Positions 45,596 through 56,554 of a DNA stretch of 64,000 nucleotides are shown piece by piece; position 1 is the stretch's first letter, and the number at the start of each line of letters is the position of its first letter. The DNA comes from Aphrocallistes beatrix. Taxonomy: Eukaryota; Porifera; Hexactinellida; Sceptrulophora; Aphrocallistidae. Under the pieces are notes generated by a model, which ran no database searches, was not told the origin of the DNA, and was given only the letters and a program-made list of their open reading frames with translations. The stretch spans positions 1,736,001 through 1,800,000 of the forward strand of contig OY725490.1 of NCBI GenBank assembly GCA_963281255.1, in the 5' to 3' direction. A program made the translations under genes and the position numbers.

Positions 45596-45802
45596 CTGGA
45601 AACGTTGATAAGAACAGTAATCTGAAGTTAGAATAAACTTTCAAATGTTTGATATTGAATAGAACAAATGTAGAGTAAATGGATTGAGTTTATACATCAA
45701 TTTATGCTATTTACATAGAAACTGAGCTAGTGTAAGACTATACTGGAGCTAGTACACAGATAGAATAGACCTTGTAACATCTCAGATTACAGACCATCAA
45801 CT
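45596..45802 (-). promoter_or_regulatory. Promoter and exon 1 of NHL gene 5, with altered TATA
   Basis: The donor is kept (CCAG|GTAAAT, 45596/45595). The TATA box reads ATGTAAATAG instead of TATAAATAG (around 45708-45717). The conserved upstream region ends at ~45802, cut by an inserted repeat. Two lesions in one promoter make lower or different expression plausible. Confidence 0.65.
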
Positions 45803-46400
45803 CTCAGCAGTGACGGCGTAAGCAAATTAATATTAGGGTGGCTGGGAATAGGGCGCGAGCGTAGTGAGCGATTTTTTTGTGGGGTCTGGGGGGCGAGCCA
45901 GAAAGAAATTGTCACTATACACTCAGAGGCCAGTTTAGAATTATATTTCGCTTATAGAAGATAAAAATTGATGTTTCTTATTCTTTTTGCTATCAAAACT
46001 ATCATATACACAAATCGAGTATAAAAGAACTGGTGATCCTTAAAAATAAGGGATCTTAGAGCTAGTACATTTTTCTTGGACTATTGTTCAAAGTGTTGTA
46101 TGGATACTAAGTAGATAAGATACACAATATAAATGTAAACTAATACACCAGTTAATCCATTTAACAATAATGTCCAAAAAATTCTCTCCTGCGGCTATTC
46201 CTTGAGAGGAATTCCTTGGCGACCTTTTGCAAGTCTAAGTCATCAGTTTGTGGATGATGAGTATGTAGTAGGAGGAGGTGATTTTAACTTCAGGGACTAA
46301 CTTAACTTAAACTTCTTAAACTTCAGGGGGGCTATAGCCCCCTTGAAGTTTTTGTTCAGGGGCGCTATAGCCCTCGTAGTTCCGCCGCCTCACAGCGTAC
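45803..46400. repeat. Inserted repeat of uncertain class
   Basis: Begins CAGCAGTGACGGCGTAAGC and, towards the right, has GGGGGGCTATAGCCCCC and CTCGTAGTTCCGCCGCC, which could be an inverted terminus of the CAGTGGCGGA hAT-like type. It ends the conserved promoter block of NHL gene 5. The boundary on the right is unclear, and the small frame at 46343-46720 is not supported as a gene. Confidence 0.35.
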
Positions 46401-47325
46401 AGAGATATCTACATTTACACCACGAACACAGTCTAACGTCTTATATCTCTACCAGCATAACAGTAGACCCTGTTGATACTAACACTGATATTGCGAAACT
46501 CCTGATAATACAAATGGATACTGTATCCCCTAAGGAGGAAAATACATATAAATCACTCTGCATAATAGGAACAAATTTTGACCGCCCCATGCTGTTCGTA
46601 TTAACAAGGTTCTACTGTATAATGAAGTCAGTGCGGTTCGCGGTTTTTAGTGCACACCAATGCACTCTGGTACACACAGACAGATTAGTATTTTCGCACC
46701 TCTGGTTAGCATGTCAATAGAACTGCACATCTTGGTCTGGAATAATGGTAATTTCGAGGTAATTAGGCGTAAAAGTGGCACTAATGAAGAGCCAGTTTAA
46801 AACATATTCAAACAGTAATAAATGACTAATTTCAAAATTTCAAACTTTTCATGAAATTGGAAGCAACAAATTTTAATAAAAATATGGAAACACATGACTA
46901 GACTCTAGAGACAGATTGGTAACATTGGAATGTAAAGTTTGGATTATGTGACAAAACAAATATTTTCCCGGAATGGGACACTGCAATAGCAAAGGGTGCA
47001 ATGAGTTTTCCTCTCGACTTCCCTTTCTTCCCTAGCGTGTACTAAAGCTAACAAGTAAAGCTAGGTAATAAGTACGAATATCTTAAGGCCACCCAACGTG
47101 AATACTTCTAAGAGATTTTACTTCTAATGATTCTTATTACATCAGAATCCCACTGATTCTATTTCGAAATTATAAAATCAACTGGCAAAATATATTTTAA
47201 ATTGAAAATATACAAGTTAAATTCTAGAAAGGGTAGATATATCACTAACAAAGAATAACTATTAAGCAACAATAATTCTACAAAATAAAATCAAGTCTTC
47301 TAGGCGTTGAGGGAGAAAATTAGCA

Positions 47326-48540
47326 TTAATATTTCTGAAAGCAACCATCTTCATTATCATTCACACAAATAATAGAATCACTATTGTCTAGTGCTATACC
47401 GGATAAGAAGCTGAGATGTCCTCTACCTAATGAGTGCTTAAGGACTCCATTAGGAGAGAAAATACGGATTTCTGAAGTTTCAGGATTTGAATGATCAGAA
47501 ATTAGAAAGTTGCCTTTGGAATCCAAAGTGAAAAACAAGGCTACACTCATTGGCTGTCTCTGTCCAGTTAGCTGAATTCTTCTCTGAAATTGACATTCTT
47601 TGTTATAGCAGTATATCTCATTATGATCTTGAGATAATATGAAGATAGAGTTAGAATAAATCTTAATGTCACGAGGCAAACTTATTTCTCCTTTAGCAAA
47701 CAATTTTGTATATTTTAGATTCGAATCAAATATTTGAATTAGCTGGTGGCTATAATCACACACATAAACTAATTCTTCTTCATAACACAGACTTTTTATA
47801 TTCATAAAACAACCTGGTGTATTGCCTCTTGATCCTGTTTGCTTTAAGAACTTTCCAGATTTATCGAACTTGAGCAAATAACTCTCTTCATCAGTGACAA
47901 ACAATTCCTTCTCAGATAAACAGATACCATGAGGCGATTTCAGCTGATCATTTGTGAATGATCTCAGAAATTTTCCGTATAAACTCATCACCTGTATGCG
48001 ATGGTTGCTGATATCTGCTATATATACTTCATTCACTTTGTCATCAATAGCTATTCCTCCAGGATTATTAAACTTTCCATTCCCAGTACCTCTTGAGCAA
48101 CTCTTTAGTATCGGATTCTCCCTCCCGACATATTCAGGAATTAACTCGATCAGATCTGTTTCTTCTATAGCTTTCAGGATTTTTTCAGAAAAACAACGAA
48201 ACTCAATCAAATTCAAATTTCCAACAGATACCTTCAACTCTTCTTTTGTTTTCATTTCACCGTCGAAAGATGATTTTAATGAATCGAGTTTTTCTCCTAG
48301 CAAATTGCTGGTCATTGTTGCGAGTGCATTCTCTTTCGTAATTCTCAATTGTTGGATGGCTTCGTCTAACTCTAAATTCTTGTCGTGTGCTGTCTTCATA
48401 GCTGTCAGTTGAGACAACAAATCGTGTTTTCGCTTATTTAAAGCCTGAAACAATTCGTCAAATGTTTGAGTAATGACTCTGTACAGAACTTCGAACTGTG
48501 CATCGAAATTAATTTCTCTCTCAACTCTAGCTTCAGCCAT
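47326..48540 (-). CDS. NHL gene 6: coiled-coil/six-blade NHL protein
   Basis: 404 aa, intact. N-terminus MAEARVEREINF as in gene 4. Coiled coil then six NHL blades, no RING or B-box. Distinctive blade-edge residues: YIADI, GCFMNIKS, VCDYSHQLIQ (HQLIQ shared with gene 5), FAKGEISLP, PMSVALFF. A QRRIQL replaces QRTIQL. The upstream codons TTG TAT ACA are treated as UTR. Last gene of the array on the right; its promoter is complete. Confidence 0.9.
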   Translation of the reverse strand: MAEARVEREINFDAQFEVLYRVITQTFDELFQALNKRKHDLLSQLTAMKTAHDKNLELDEAIQQLRITKENALATMTSNLLGEKLDSLKSSFDGEMKTKEELKVSVGNLNLIEFRCFSEKILKAIEETDLIELIPEYVGRENPILKSCSRGTGNGKFNNPGGIAIDDKVNEVYIADISNHRIQVMSLYGKFLRSFTNDQLKSPHGICLSEKELFVTDEESYLLKFDKSGKFLKQTGSRGNTPGCFMNIKSLCYEEELVYVCDYSHQLIQIFDSNLKYTKLFAKGEISLPRDIKIYSNSIFILSQDHNEIYCYNKECQFQRRIQLTGQRQPMSVALFFTLDSKGNFLISDHSNPETSEIRIFSPNGVLKHSLGRGHLSFLSGIALDNSDSIICVNDNEDGCFQKY

Positions 48541-49246
48541 TGTATACAATCTAATTTTAGAAATATGAAGTTTACTCTCTACCTGTAATTTCCAGTGATG
48601 AACAAGAACAAGAGTGCTTGTTCCTGTTCAAAGCTGGACAAATACTTGATTTTGCTGATAATTGAATAAAAACTCTAGTAAAATAGTTAAGAATTTCACC
48701 CTCATTGAAGTACATGGGAGTTACAGATTGCTACAGATGCTCAGTGATTATCAGTGATGACCAAGAACAAGAGCACTAGCTCCTTATATGGAACTATAAG
48801 ACTGTTGCTGGATATGATCAGTGCTTAATGTTGATCAAGCTTGAGATCCCCCCTTCGAGACCAAATTCATTCGCACCCTTAAAAATTAACAATATGCTCG
48901 TACGTATAGGCAGTGTTTCCCTCAGGATTATTGGAAAGTTACTAAGCTTGCTAAATAGTACGCTCAACTCGCTCGACGGGAACACTAGGTATAAGATGGA
49001 CATATTCAGATAAAAGACTGGATAAATTATGTGTTTTTTGCAGATGTATTGCAGACATTCTCTTTCATTAGAATTCTATACATTATTCGTGCTAATTCTA
49101 GATAATTTGATGCTTATTTCTGTATAATACTATCTTGATTAATATATTCAAACTCCTCCGATTATTGGGACCTTAGAGTAGTGAAGAACTGTTGATAATA
49201 TTTTAATTCTAAACAAAGCTTACAGTTGATGTTTAAAATATGACAT

Positions 49247-49419
49247 ACACAGTAGAACTCAGGTAAGATGTATCCTTCCGGGAAGCGGAAATAGTACGTA
49301 CAATCCTTAAGTACGTACTAACCAATTTGATATTACATAGGAATCTATGTTAAATAAATGTTGGTTCAGAGAAATGAGTACGTACTAAGCCGGAGTACGT
49401 ACACCGAGTTATACTGTAC
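49247..49419. repeat. Miniature element (ACGTACTAACCGAGTT family), copy 2
   Basis: Left end CACAGTAGAACTCAGGTAAG and right end (minus) AGTACAGTATAACTCGGTGT, TA-flanked. Middle and TACGTAC words match 3160-3317. Confidence 0.7.
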
Positions 49420-50255
49420 TTAAAATGTTGAACTGATGAGATTTTCAGAAAAGTACTGCTAGTGGACAGTCAGAAATTACGTAAATATATGGTCCCTAAA
49501 CACATCCAGTCACCCTAGTCACAAAATACAGATCCCCTCTTGTTCGTAGCTAAAACCATTTATTGAATCATCCTCTATGATTTATATTTAGCCAAGAAAT
49601 TCATTTATCATTCAGCATTTTCCTCCAATACTGCGTCACGTAACGAAGCCATTAAACCCCCTTATACACTATATGAGACCCTGTCACATTATACCTAATA
49701 CCTTCCAAGGACAGCGAGAGAGGTAAAATACCTTGTAGGGCCAGTAAAGTGAATTTAAAATAGAATTGTTTTGTCTGAATTGTAGACTAGACGTTGCGTG
49801 GCAGATTGCAGTGTAAGATCTTACCTGTATAATTTGGTAAATATAGAACTGCATTATTCACAGTAGCGCTCGTAAGGACATATATATGGACCAGTATTGC
49901 CAGATGAGTTGATTAGTTCATGCCACATACCTTCTAATGTTCATACCAAGTTATTGTCAAATCAAACAAGTATTTCATCATGCCAAAGTAATTCCCAGCC
50001 ACTTCATGCCACAACTCAAAGATTCATGAAAATGGTCAAATCTATGGACTCTGATCATGAGATGGCAACATTTATACAGAACGTCGTCAATGCCATAAAG
50101 ACAACTCACTAAAGGAGCTGCACTAGAATACAATACAAATAAAAAGTATTAACTAAGGCATTTTATGCTTAATTTGAAAATGAAGAGTGGATAGGTACAA
50201 GTATATCCAAGGGAAAAAAAGATTCTCAAAATTTCAAACTACATAAAGTATGACG

Positions 50256-50281
50256 GAACCTGAGCCAAAAGGCTCAGGTTC
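50256..50281. other. Perfect 11-bp stem with AAAA loop
   Basis: GAACCTGAGCC, AAAA, GGCTCAGGTTC. It sits ~90 nt inside the 5'-UTR intron of NHL gene 6, so the pre-mRNA could form it. No copy was noticed in the other introns. Function unknown. Confidence 0.6.
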
Positions 50282-50367
50282 TTGCGTTGTTTTTTGCATA
50301 ACATTAATTAAAGGATTTAAAACAATGACATAAATCATAGAATCAACTTTAAAAGTGAACAATTTAC

Positions 50368-50775
50368 CTGAAAACGTTGATAAGAACAGTAATCTGAAGT
50401 TAGAATAAACTTTTAAATGTTTGATATTGAATAGAACAAATGTAGAGTAAATGGATTGAGTTTATACATCAATTTATGCTATTTATACAGAAACTGAGCT
50501 AGTGTAAGACTATACTGGAGCTAGTACACAGATAGAATAGACCTTGTAACATCTCAGATTACAGACCATCAACTCACATTAAAAGATAGAAGTAATTGTA
50601 ATACAGTCTCTACCATGAACGACCAAATACACACACCAGATCCTTATAGAAGTCCATGGTCCATCTAAGACTACTGGTATGGAAAAGCAACCATCATTGT
50701 ATGAATTCTCTTTCTAGCTCCTAGCAAGGTATATTGACTCTGCAATAACTCCGTTCCTGTCGTAGGATATGCAGA
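50368..50775 (-). promoter_or_regulatory. Promoter and exon 1 of NHL gene 6
   Basis: Complete block: donor CAG|GTAAAT at 50368/50367, GTATAAATA at 50480-50488, inferred TSS near 50450-50455, and the conserved upstream region to ~50775. There the similarity to the other blocks ends and the array stops. Confidence 0.65.
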
Positions 50776-51280
50776 CGCAGACTTAAAAGAGGTGAACAGA
50801 AGAATTCTCAACTCTACTTTAACGTTATTTTCATTTCACGTGCACTCTCTCTTGATTTGTGTGGCAGTTAACTAATAGCTCTTGCATGTTCTTAATACGG
50901 TCCCTGCCTGGATTTCCCACAAAGGTTAACCAACGGCTCTGTTTGTAGAGCTAATTAATACAAGTCAAAGAATTGTTAATGAAATTAGATAATTGGAAAT
51001 TGAAATGCATAATATTCAAGCATTATGGAAGAGAAAGGTGATCTTATAATAACAAGTCACTAGTATTGCATGCACATCGCTCTGTTTATCCCCACACTAC
51101 CTGGAGAGGAACATGCACACAGACTCGTAGTATAGTTCAATATTTATATATGATTTATGATTGTTATTAAATGGAGTATATAGGAAATTTAATTAAGTAT
51201 ACATGAAAGTATTCTTCGCTACATCATAACATTGTAGATACTTAATAAGCTAGATCATATTATCGCAATTACGTAAGCAC
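50776..51280. other. Spacer between the NHL array and the receptor locus
   Basis: AT-rich, no gene or clear repeat recognised. Confidence 0.4.
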
Positions 51281-51690
51281 CCTTACTATTAAAACTCGAT
51301 CAATATATATATATATATGACGAATTGATTAAGGAAACTGCCAGGGACAGAAAGCTGATTTTTGGCATGTGGGAGTCTTTTGGCCATGGCTCCACTAAGT
51401 TCTAACCTCAGACGAAAATATCGACTCATCATGGAATTATGACGTGACATCATTGTCACCTTTTTATAATTAGAAATTTCTGTTTTTCGGCTATAACTCG
51501 GCCATTTTAGGCCATATAATGCTGAAATTTTAATAGAATGTGTATATTATATCGCAAATGTGATATAACTGCCAGTAAAAAATGATGGCTCATCACTCTG
51601 TTATGATGTAATGATAGCACATCAAAAATTGAAAAATTTTTGAGTGATAATTTGTATAGCATTTTGGATGAGATATCTGTAAGAACACAG
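51281..51690 (+). mobile_element. Helitron-like fragment H5 (5' part)
   Basis: Starts CCCTTACTATTAAAACTCGA with a (TA)n run, and matches 61436-61850 (CTGATTTTTGGCATGTGGGA, TCGACTCATCATGGAATTAT). The 3' hairpins are absent. Confidence 0.6.
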
Positions 51691-51842
51691 CGAGAAGCAG
51701 AGTTTTATGTGTTGACTTAGTAGTTAGTACTACGTAGTTGATTTGGTACGAGTTGACTGACATTCGTTAACAAACTTACAAAATTTCTAAAACACTGAAG
51801 ATTATTATTCCAAATCTTGTTGCTTAGGTTTCTCTTTGCAAG

Positions 51843-53448
51843 GCAGTCTACAGATCGTTTATGACGATGTGAACCAAAGGATTACTATTAATTGGGTTTG
51901 TTTACTCTTCAAGAAACTAAATTATTATTTATGAATTACGATGCATGTGCATATTTTCATTTTTATTATATGTACCTAATTTCATCTCTATAATTCAGGG
52001 ACGCTGCATTAGGTCGAATTATGAGGTTGTCGATAGATCGAAATTATTTTAACTATGTTGTTGATAGATCGACTCCATTTTAAGGCAAGATATATGTAAA
52101 AATACAAGGAAAGCAGGCGCTTTTTGTTTAGATTACTGATCCATCGACAACATAGCTAAAATAAATTAGATTCATTGATTAACATGCCACAAAAATAAAT
52201 TCGATCCATCGACAGCATGTTATTTTCGATCTATCGATATCAGGATTCGACCTAATGCATGCGCCCCGGATAATTCATGTTCTTTTAGGAATCTGATGAG
52301 TCTACTCCATTTCTCATTGGCTACTCTTTGGAATATAGAATGAATGCTCAATCTCGGAGCATTCCCATAACGAAATTCTCTGCACTTTCTTCCATTCGGA
52401 CTCGCACTCAACCTCTACCTCGCTTCAAATACAACTCAATACCATCGGACGCGAAAATCTTCATCAGGATAACTCACCAGTGTGGACAAGCATACAGTGG
52501 TGACGTCATGAGTAAGAAATCAATTCTAAATTGCAGTTCTTACGCGATATCTTCGCATTAGCATTTAATTACTTTTTCCATCATTGTGATCTTATGCGTA
52601 CGGCCTGATTTGACTTTAGTTGACTCTGGAATTACAATATTCAAGCTATATCTTATTAACCAATTAGCTATTGTTTTTCGAAAATTTTACTTTTAATGAG
52701 GACATTATTACAGAAAGTGATACGGCGAAAATCATATTTGAAAAAAGTGGCACTTCTAATTGTCGTTTTTCCATACCCGTATTCTGTGGAAAAGTGGTAC
52801 AGCAAATGTCAAACTGCTGTTCTGCTTGCGGCGGGCCTGCAACGTTAGTGCACTTCAAATCTTCAATGTTCCAATGTACGCATATACATAACTGCGGTTA
52901 CTGCGAATAACGGATGAGACGTGAAGTCTCGAATTTTCCCGTCGTAATAACGATATCTGTTTGTGGTTTGAGATTTCAAATAAAATAAAATCTTAAAATC
53001 GAGCACCAAAGGTGGATTTAAGAAAGCCTTTTTGACACAGTAAAATGTTTTTGACCCGGTAGAATATTTTAACAGAGCAATAGTGGATATTCGAGATGTA
53101 TTCTAATTCAGATCATTTAATATCAATGAATTTACCAATTATCTTCTTCTAGTCTCACCTCCCTCAATCCAGTCTCCTCTAATGCGAATTGAAGTTCTCA
53201 CTGGTTAGTAACTTACTTTCTACATTCAATTAATTTCCTGAATAGATCAATCCACTCCATCTCTCAAGTGTTACTCATATTCAACATTAATTAAGGTTCT
53301 ATTTATTTTCACAGGAATCATTGTTGGAGCTGTTCTCATTGGCTGCTTGATCCTATGCTGTCTATCAGTAGTAGTTGGAGTGCTTATTTATCATTGTATA
53401 AGAAGGAGTCAGTCTTGTGGAATTTGCATGATTAGGAAGCATGCATAA
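51843..53448 (+). pseudogene. 5'-truncated receptor paralogue (FN3-TM), copy 1
   Basis: Four exons match the last part of the receptor at 56555-62602: 51843-51895 and 52289-52511 (two halves of one FN3 domain, joined in phase 0), 53153-53203 (linker SPPSIQSPLMRIEVLTG) and 53315-53448 (transmembrane IIVGAVLIGCLILCCLSVVV). Exons for the signal peptide, Ig domain and first FN3 are not found upstream. The donor after the TM exon is lost (GTAAGT to GTCAGT), and a deletion fuses the exon to what is intron in copy 2. The tail is therefore replaced by SQSCGICMIRKHA and a stop, with no YxxL and no PDZ ligand. Frames and splice phases are otherwise intact. It could be a recent pseudogene, or the 3' end of a gene with unrecognised 5' exons. 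Confidence 0.7.
51990..52277. repeat. hAT-type miniature element with 8-bp TSD, in an FN3 intron
   Basis: The element 51998-52269 starts GGGACGCTGCATTAGGTCGA and ends GACCTAATGCATGCGCCCCGG. It is flanked by ATAATTCA at 51990-51997 and 52270-52277. ATCGATAGATCGA-type words form the inner inverted repeat. It is absent from the matching intron of copy 2 (58098-58215), so the insertion postdates that duplication. Confidence 0.85.
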
Positions 53449-56400
53449 GTGTATTAAGCAATCATTCTGATAGTCTAGTCAGGAGCTCAGCTACAAGTAG
53501 ATACATCATGTGATTTACCTGGTAAATTGCATATACTTTTAAATATCAACATTATTATCTGCATTTATCTAACTTTATTCTGATAAACATTTTCTGCTAC
53601 CATAACATCTCTCTTCTGGTTGGAATCAGTGAACTCCGAGAGCAGACTGCGTGACTGAACCTCATCTCTCTAACAGGAGCAACTCTTTTAGTTTTAGATG
53701 TATATTTAGACTGTTTGGGAAGTATATGTACATGTTGTGCTATTAGAAACATTAAAGTTATTCTCAAATTGATATAGACACCTATAGCAATTATTTACAT
53801 TTGTAACCATTGTCTGGGATATGATCAATCTACAAATACATATACTGTATAGGAATATATTGTTTAACTACACACATACATTTATATGAACACCCATCTT
53901 TAAGCTTATGGAGAGTAATGAGAAGTGCTAATACTAGTAGATAATCCATTTTGTTTAAATTAGTTATTTGATACATCTTAATTGCTGATACGTTTCTAAC
54001 ACAATGTATTACACATAATTATGTGTGCATTGGATATATCATGCAAACTTAACTTACATAGTATAATTCTCCTTCATGTGTTGGCTAGAGAGAAGAGATA
54101 AGGATATGACCAGATCTTAGAGAGGAGAAAGTGCTTGATGTAAGACCAAAAAGAGAAATGCAATATCTATGCATAGAGTGTTATCCACCTATATTCTGGG
54201 TAATTACTACACACGTAGTTATGCAGGGATGCTTCATTCACTGTAAGATCTTGATGGAACCCTTTCTTGATTATATCTTGAGTCGTAATTTGTGTTTTGA
54301 CTTATTTTAACATCTTAATTCTTGTTGTTTCAATTCGGAAATTTGGGTAAAGGAAAGTTAAACTCAGTGAATAAATAGAGTTACTCAAGAGATCAATGAA
54401 TTGCTTCACTAGTTTGAATCTTGTAATGTAGTATTTATAGATACTTCTAATCAGTTGCGGTTCCAGAAATTTTAATTTAGGGCGGCCAACTTAAATTCGA
54501 CAGAATTAGAAAACCAGCGTTAATGCAGGGGCGTAGCCAGGATTTTGGATTCAGAAAAAAACTTTCAAATCTTAGACGCTGAAATATCGATTTACAGCTA
54601 TTCTAACCATTTATTGAGCAATAATTTTGATTTTATTTATTTTATAATTACATGTAATTCATTTTGATGCATAAACTCGAGACAAAGGTAAAGAACAACT
54701 GTGTAACCTTATTTGGCGTGGTCATGGCCTCTTCTGGTCCCCTCGTGGAACGGCTACTGCATCTTGTAGCATTATCTTAATTTCCGAAGATTCTATGTTA
54801 TCTTTGAATATTAGTGGGAGCGGGCTCTGCTATTCAGACAATTGATCGGATTTCTACTGATTTGGAGCATTGAAACAATTCTGTAGAATAGGCACTTCTG
54901 TGTCATTCGTCGAGGAGGTTCCCCTTAGGGAGGGAGATCACATGAGACTCTTTTACTATAGAAAAGGTGTAACGAATATAATGCTCTGGTTAGGCATGGT
55001 TAAGATGACAATTTCAGAACTACCATATACTACGTCCGAGCAGATCCAATGACACATCTCGAAATTTGAGCTTTAAAATGTTCATCCGCATGTGGGTGAA
55101 CGTTATTAATTATAATTATCCCCTGGATGGCTTAGGGTTTTTTCTATTTATAGTAAATACCCCGAATTTTAATGGCTTTCCCGCCCAAAATGGCTTAAAC
55201 CGAAAATGACGCGACACATTCCAGGGGCAACGGAGGTTAATAAATGCGAAATTTGCACAGATATCTCAGACTTGATTACAATAAAAGAGCTATCAATATT
55301 CTTATACTGCGCCCATGTGTGTACTCCACCATTTAATGGATATTTTCCTATTCACCTTTTCCTGTAGAGAATTCCTATCTTGAGCATACAAATTGTGGAT
55401 AGTATATTATGTAACTAATTAGCATTTATAATTAGATTAGACTATTGAACGTAACATATCAAATAACCACTCCATCCCACAGTTCTGATTACTCTAATAC
55501 AAGTAGGCTTAATTCAATGCCTATACTACCCAATAATAATGAGTTATATATATACAGGAATAGTTCAGAGAATTAGGAACTAGACTAATCTTTATTCGTT
55601 CATATTACATTGGCATAGGTTCTGGTAGATTTTTGTCTGTACACATCTAGAGATTATCTAGGAGCGCGAGACGCTCCTTTAGGCGTATGATTTTAAGCCC
55701 GTGAGTGTTTAGGAGCGTGAAGATTTATAATATTACCCAATTTACCCTCTATCATAATGTTATTTATCGATTTAGGCGTATAAAAATGTGATTAGGAGCG
55801 TATCTCTAGAGGGCTGTTAATACCTTGGTACACACTATAAAGACATGAACTAACAATAATTCGTTGAGGGATATTATTATCATCTATTAACCACAATGAA
55901 AGCGTTCCAACTTCCTAGCTTAATGATCCTACAATCCGTCCTAACCCTAATCCGAAGATCTAATTATCCCTGCTCCTAATCCTGTGTTATTTGTTTGAGT
56001 ATTTTTATAGTTGGTCCTAATGTCAATACATGGTTGAGATTCACAATAATTGTAACCTAAATACAGCTAGAGTAATTGACTCAGGAATATTCTGGTTGTG
56101 GTTCAACATTATATTTATATAACTCTGTCAATGTATAACTCCACATTAGAAACAGAATAATATGTTATAGTCATTTGTTATAATGATAGCAACTCACTTT
56201 ATATAATTAAATTCCCGTTTTTATCAATTCTTCAACGGTATTCACGCAATCTATGATATTTTTCTATCCTTAATGGAGAATTCTGATTATTCTAATCCTA
56301 AGTTGACTAATTCATGAATTACCAATGAATTACTCAAGATTTGAAACTAAATAATTTAAAAAATATTTGATATTTCGCTTAGGGACTGAGCAATGTTAGA

Positions 56401-56500
56401 GATAGCAACCTTTTAACCACTTTTGGGCATAGAATCTGCACTAATGTGTGAGATTTTGAATAATTCATTAATTGAATAATTCATAATTCTCCATCATATT
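53449..56500. other. Spacer between receptor paralogues
   Basis: 53629-53760 matches the last exon and 3' UTR of the complete gene, but its acceptor is lost (CTGG for CTAG); ATTAAA at 53751 is the matching poly(A) signal. 54455-54560 carries CAGGGGCGTAGCCAGGATTT, a typical hAT-like terminus. 55130-55210 is a copy of the CTATTTATAGTAAA dispersed repeat and 55083-55107 a solo CCGCATGTGG palindrome like those at the ends of the 5.4-kb element. No gene otherwise. Confidence 0.45.
55656..55818. repeat. AGGAGCG miniature repeat, copy 2
   Basis: Matches 15861-16032: CGCGAGACGCTCCTTTAGGC at the left, TTAGGAGCGTATCTCTAGAG at the right. Confidence 0.6.
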
Positions 56501-56554
56501 TCAATGAATTAGTCAACTTAGTTCTAATCTAATATTTCCAAGTCAATAGATCAG

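Larger units (their letters stand above)
48551..50367 (-). other. 5'-UTR intron of NHL gene 6 (1817 nt)
   Basis: Donor and acceptor conserved. It contains a miniature element (49247-49419), a region shared with the gene 1 intron (49670-50100) and a strong 11-bp hairpin near the donor (50256-50281). Confidence 0.55.

Noticed and set aside
46343-46720. 125-aa open frame as a gene
   Set aside because: No recognisable motif, overlaps an inserted repeat, and has no splice or promoter support.
7980-48412. Plus-strand frames antisense to the NHL genes (63-152 aa, recurring in each copy)
   Set aside because: They recur only because the NHL genes are duplicated; the sense frame is full length with family motifs.
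50256-50281. Bacterial-type terminator
   Set aside because: The hairpin is strong but there is no T-tract role in this eukaryotic context; listed as a hairpin only.
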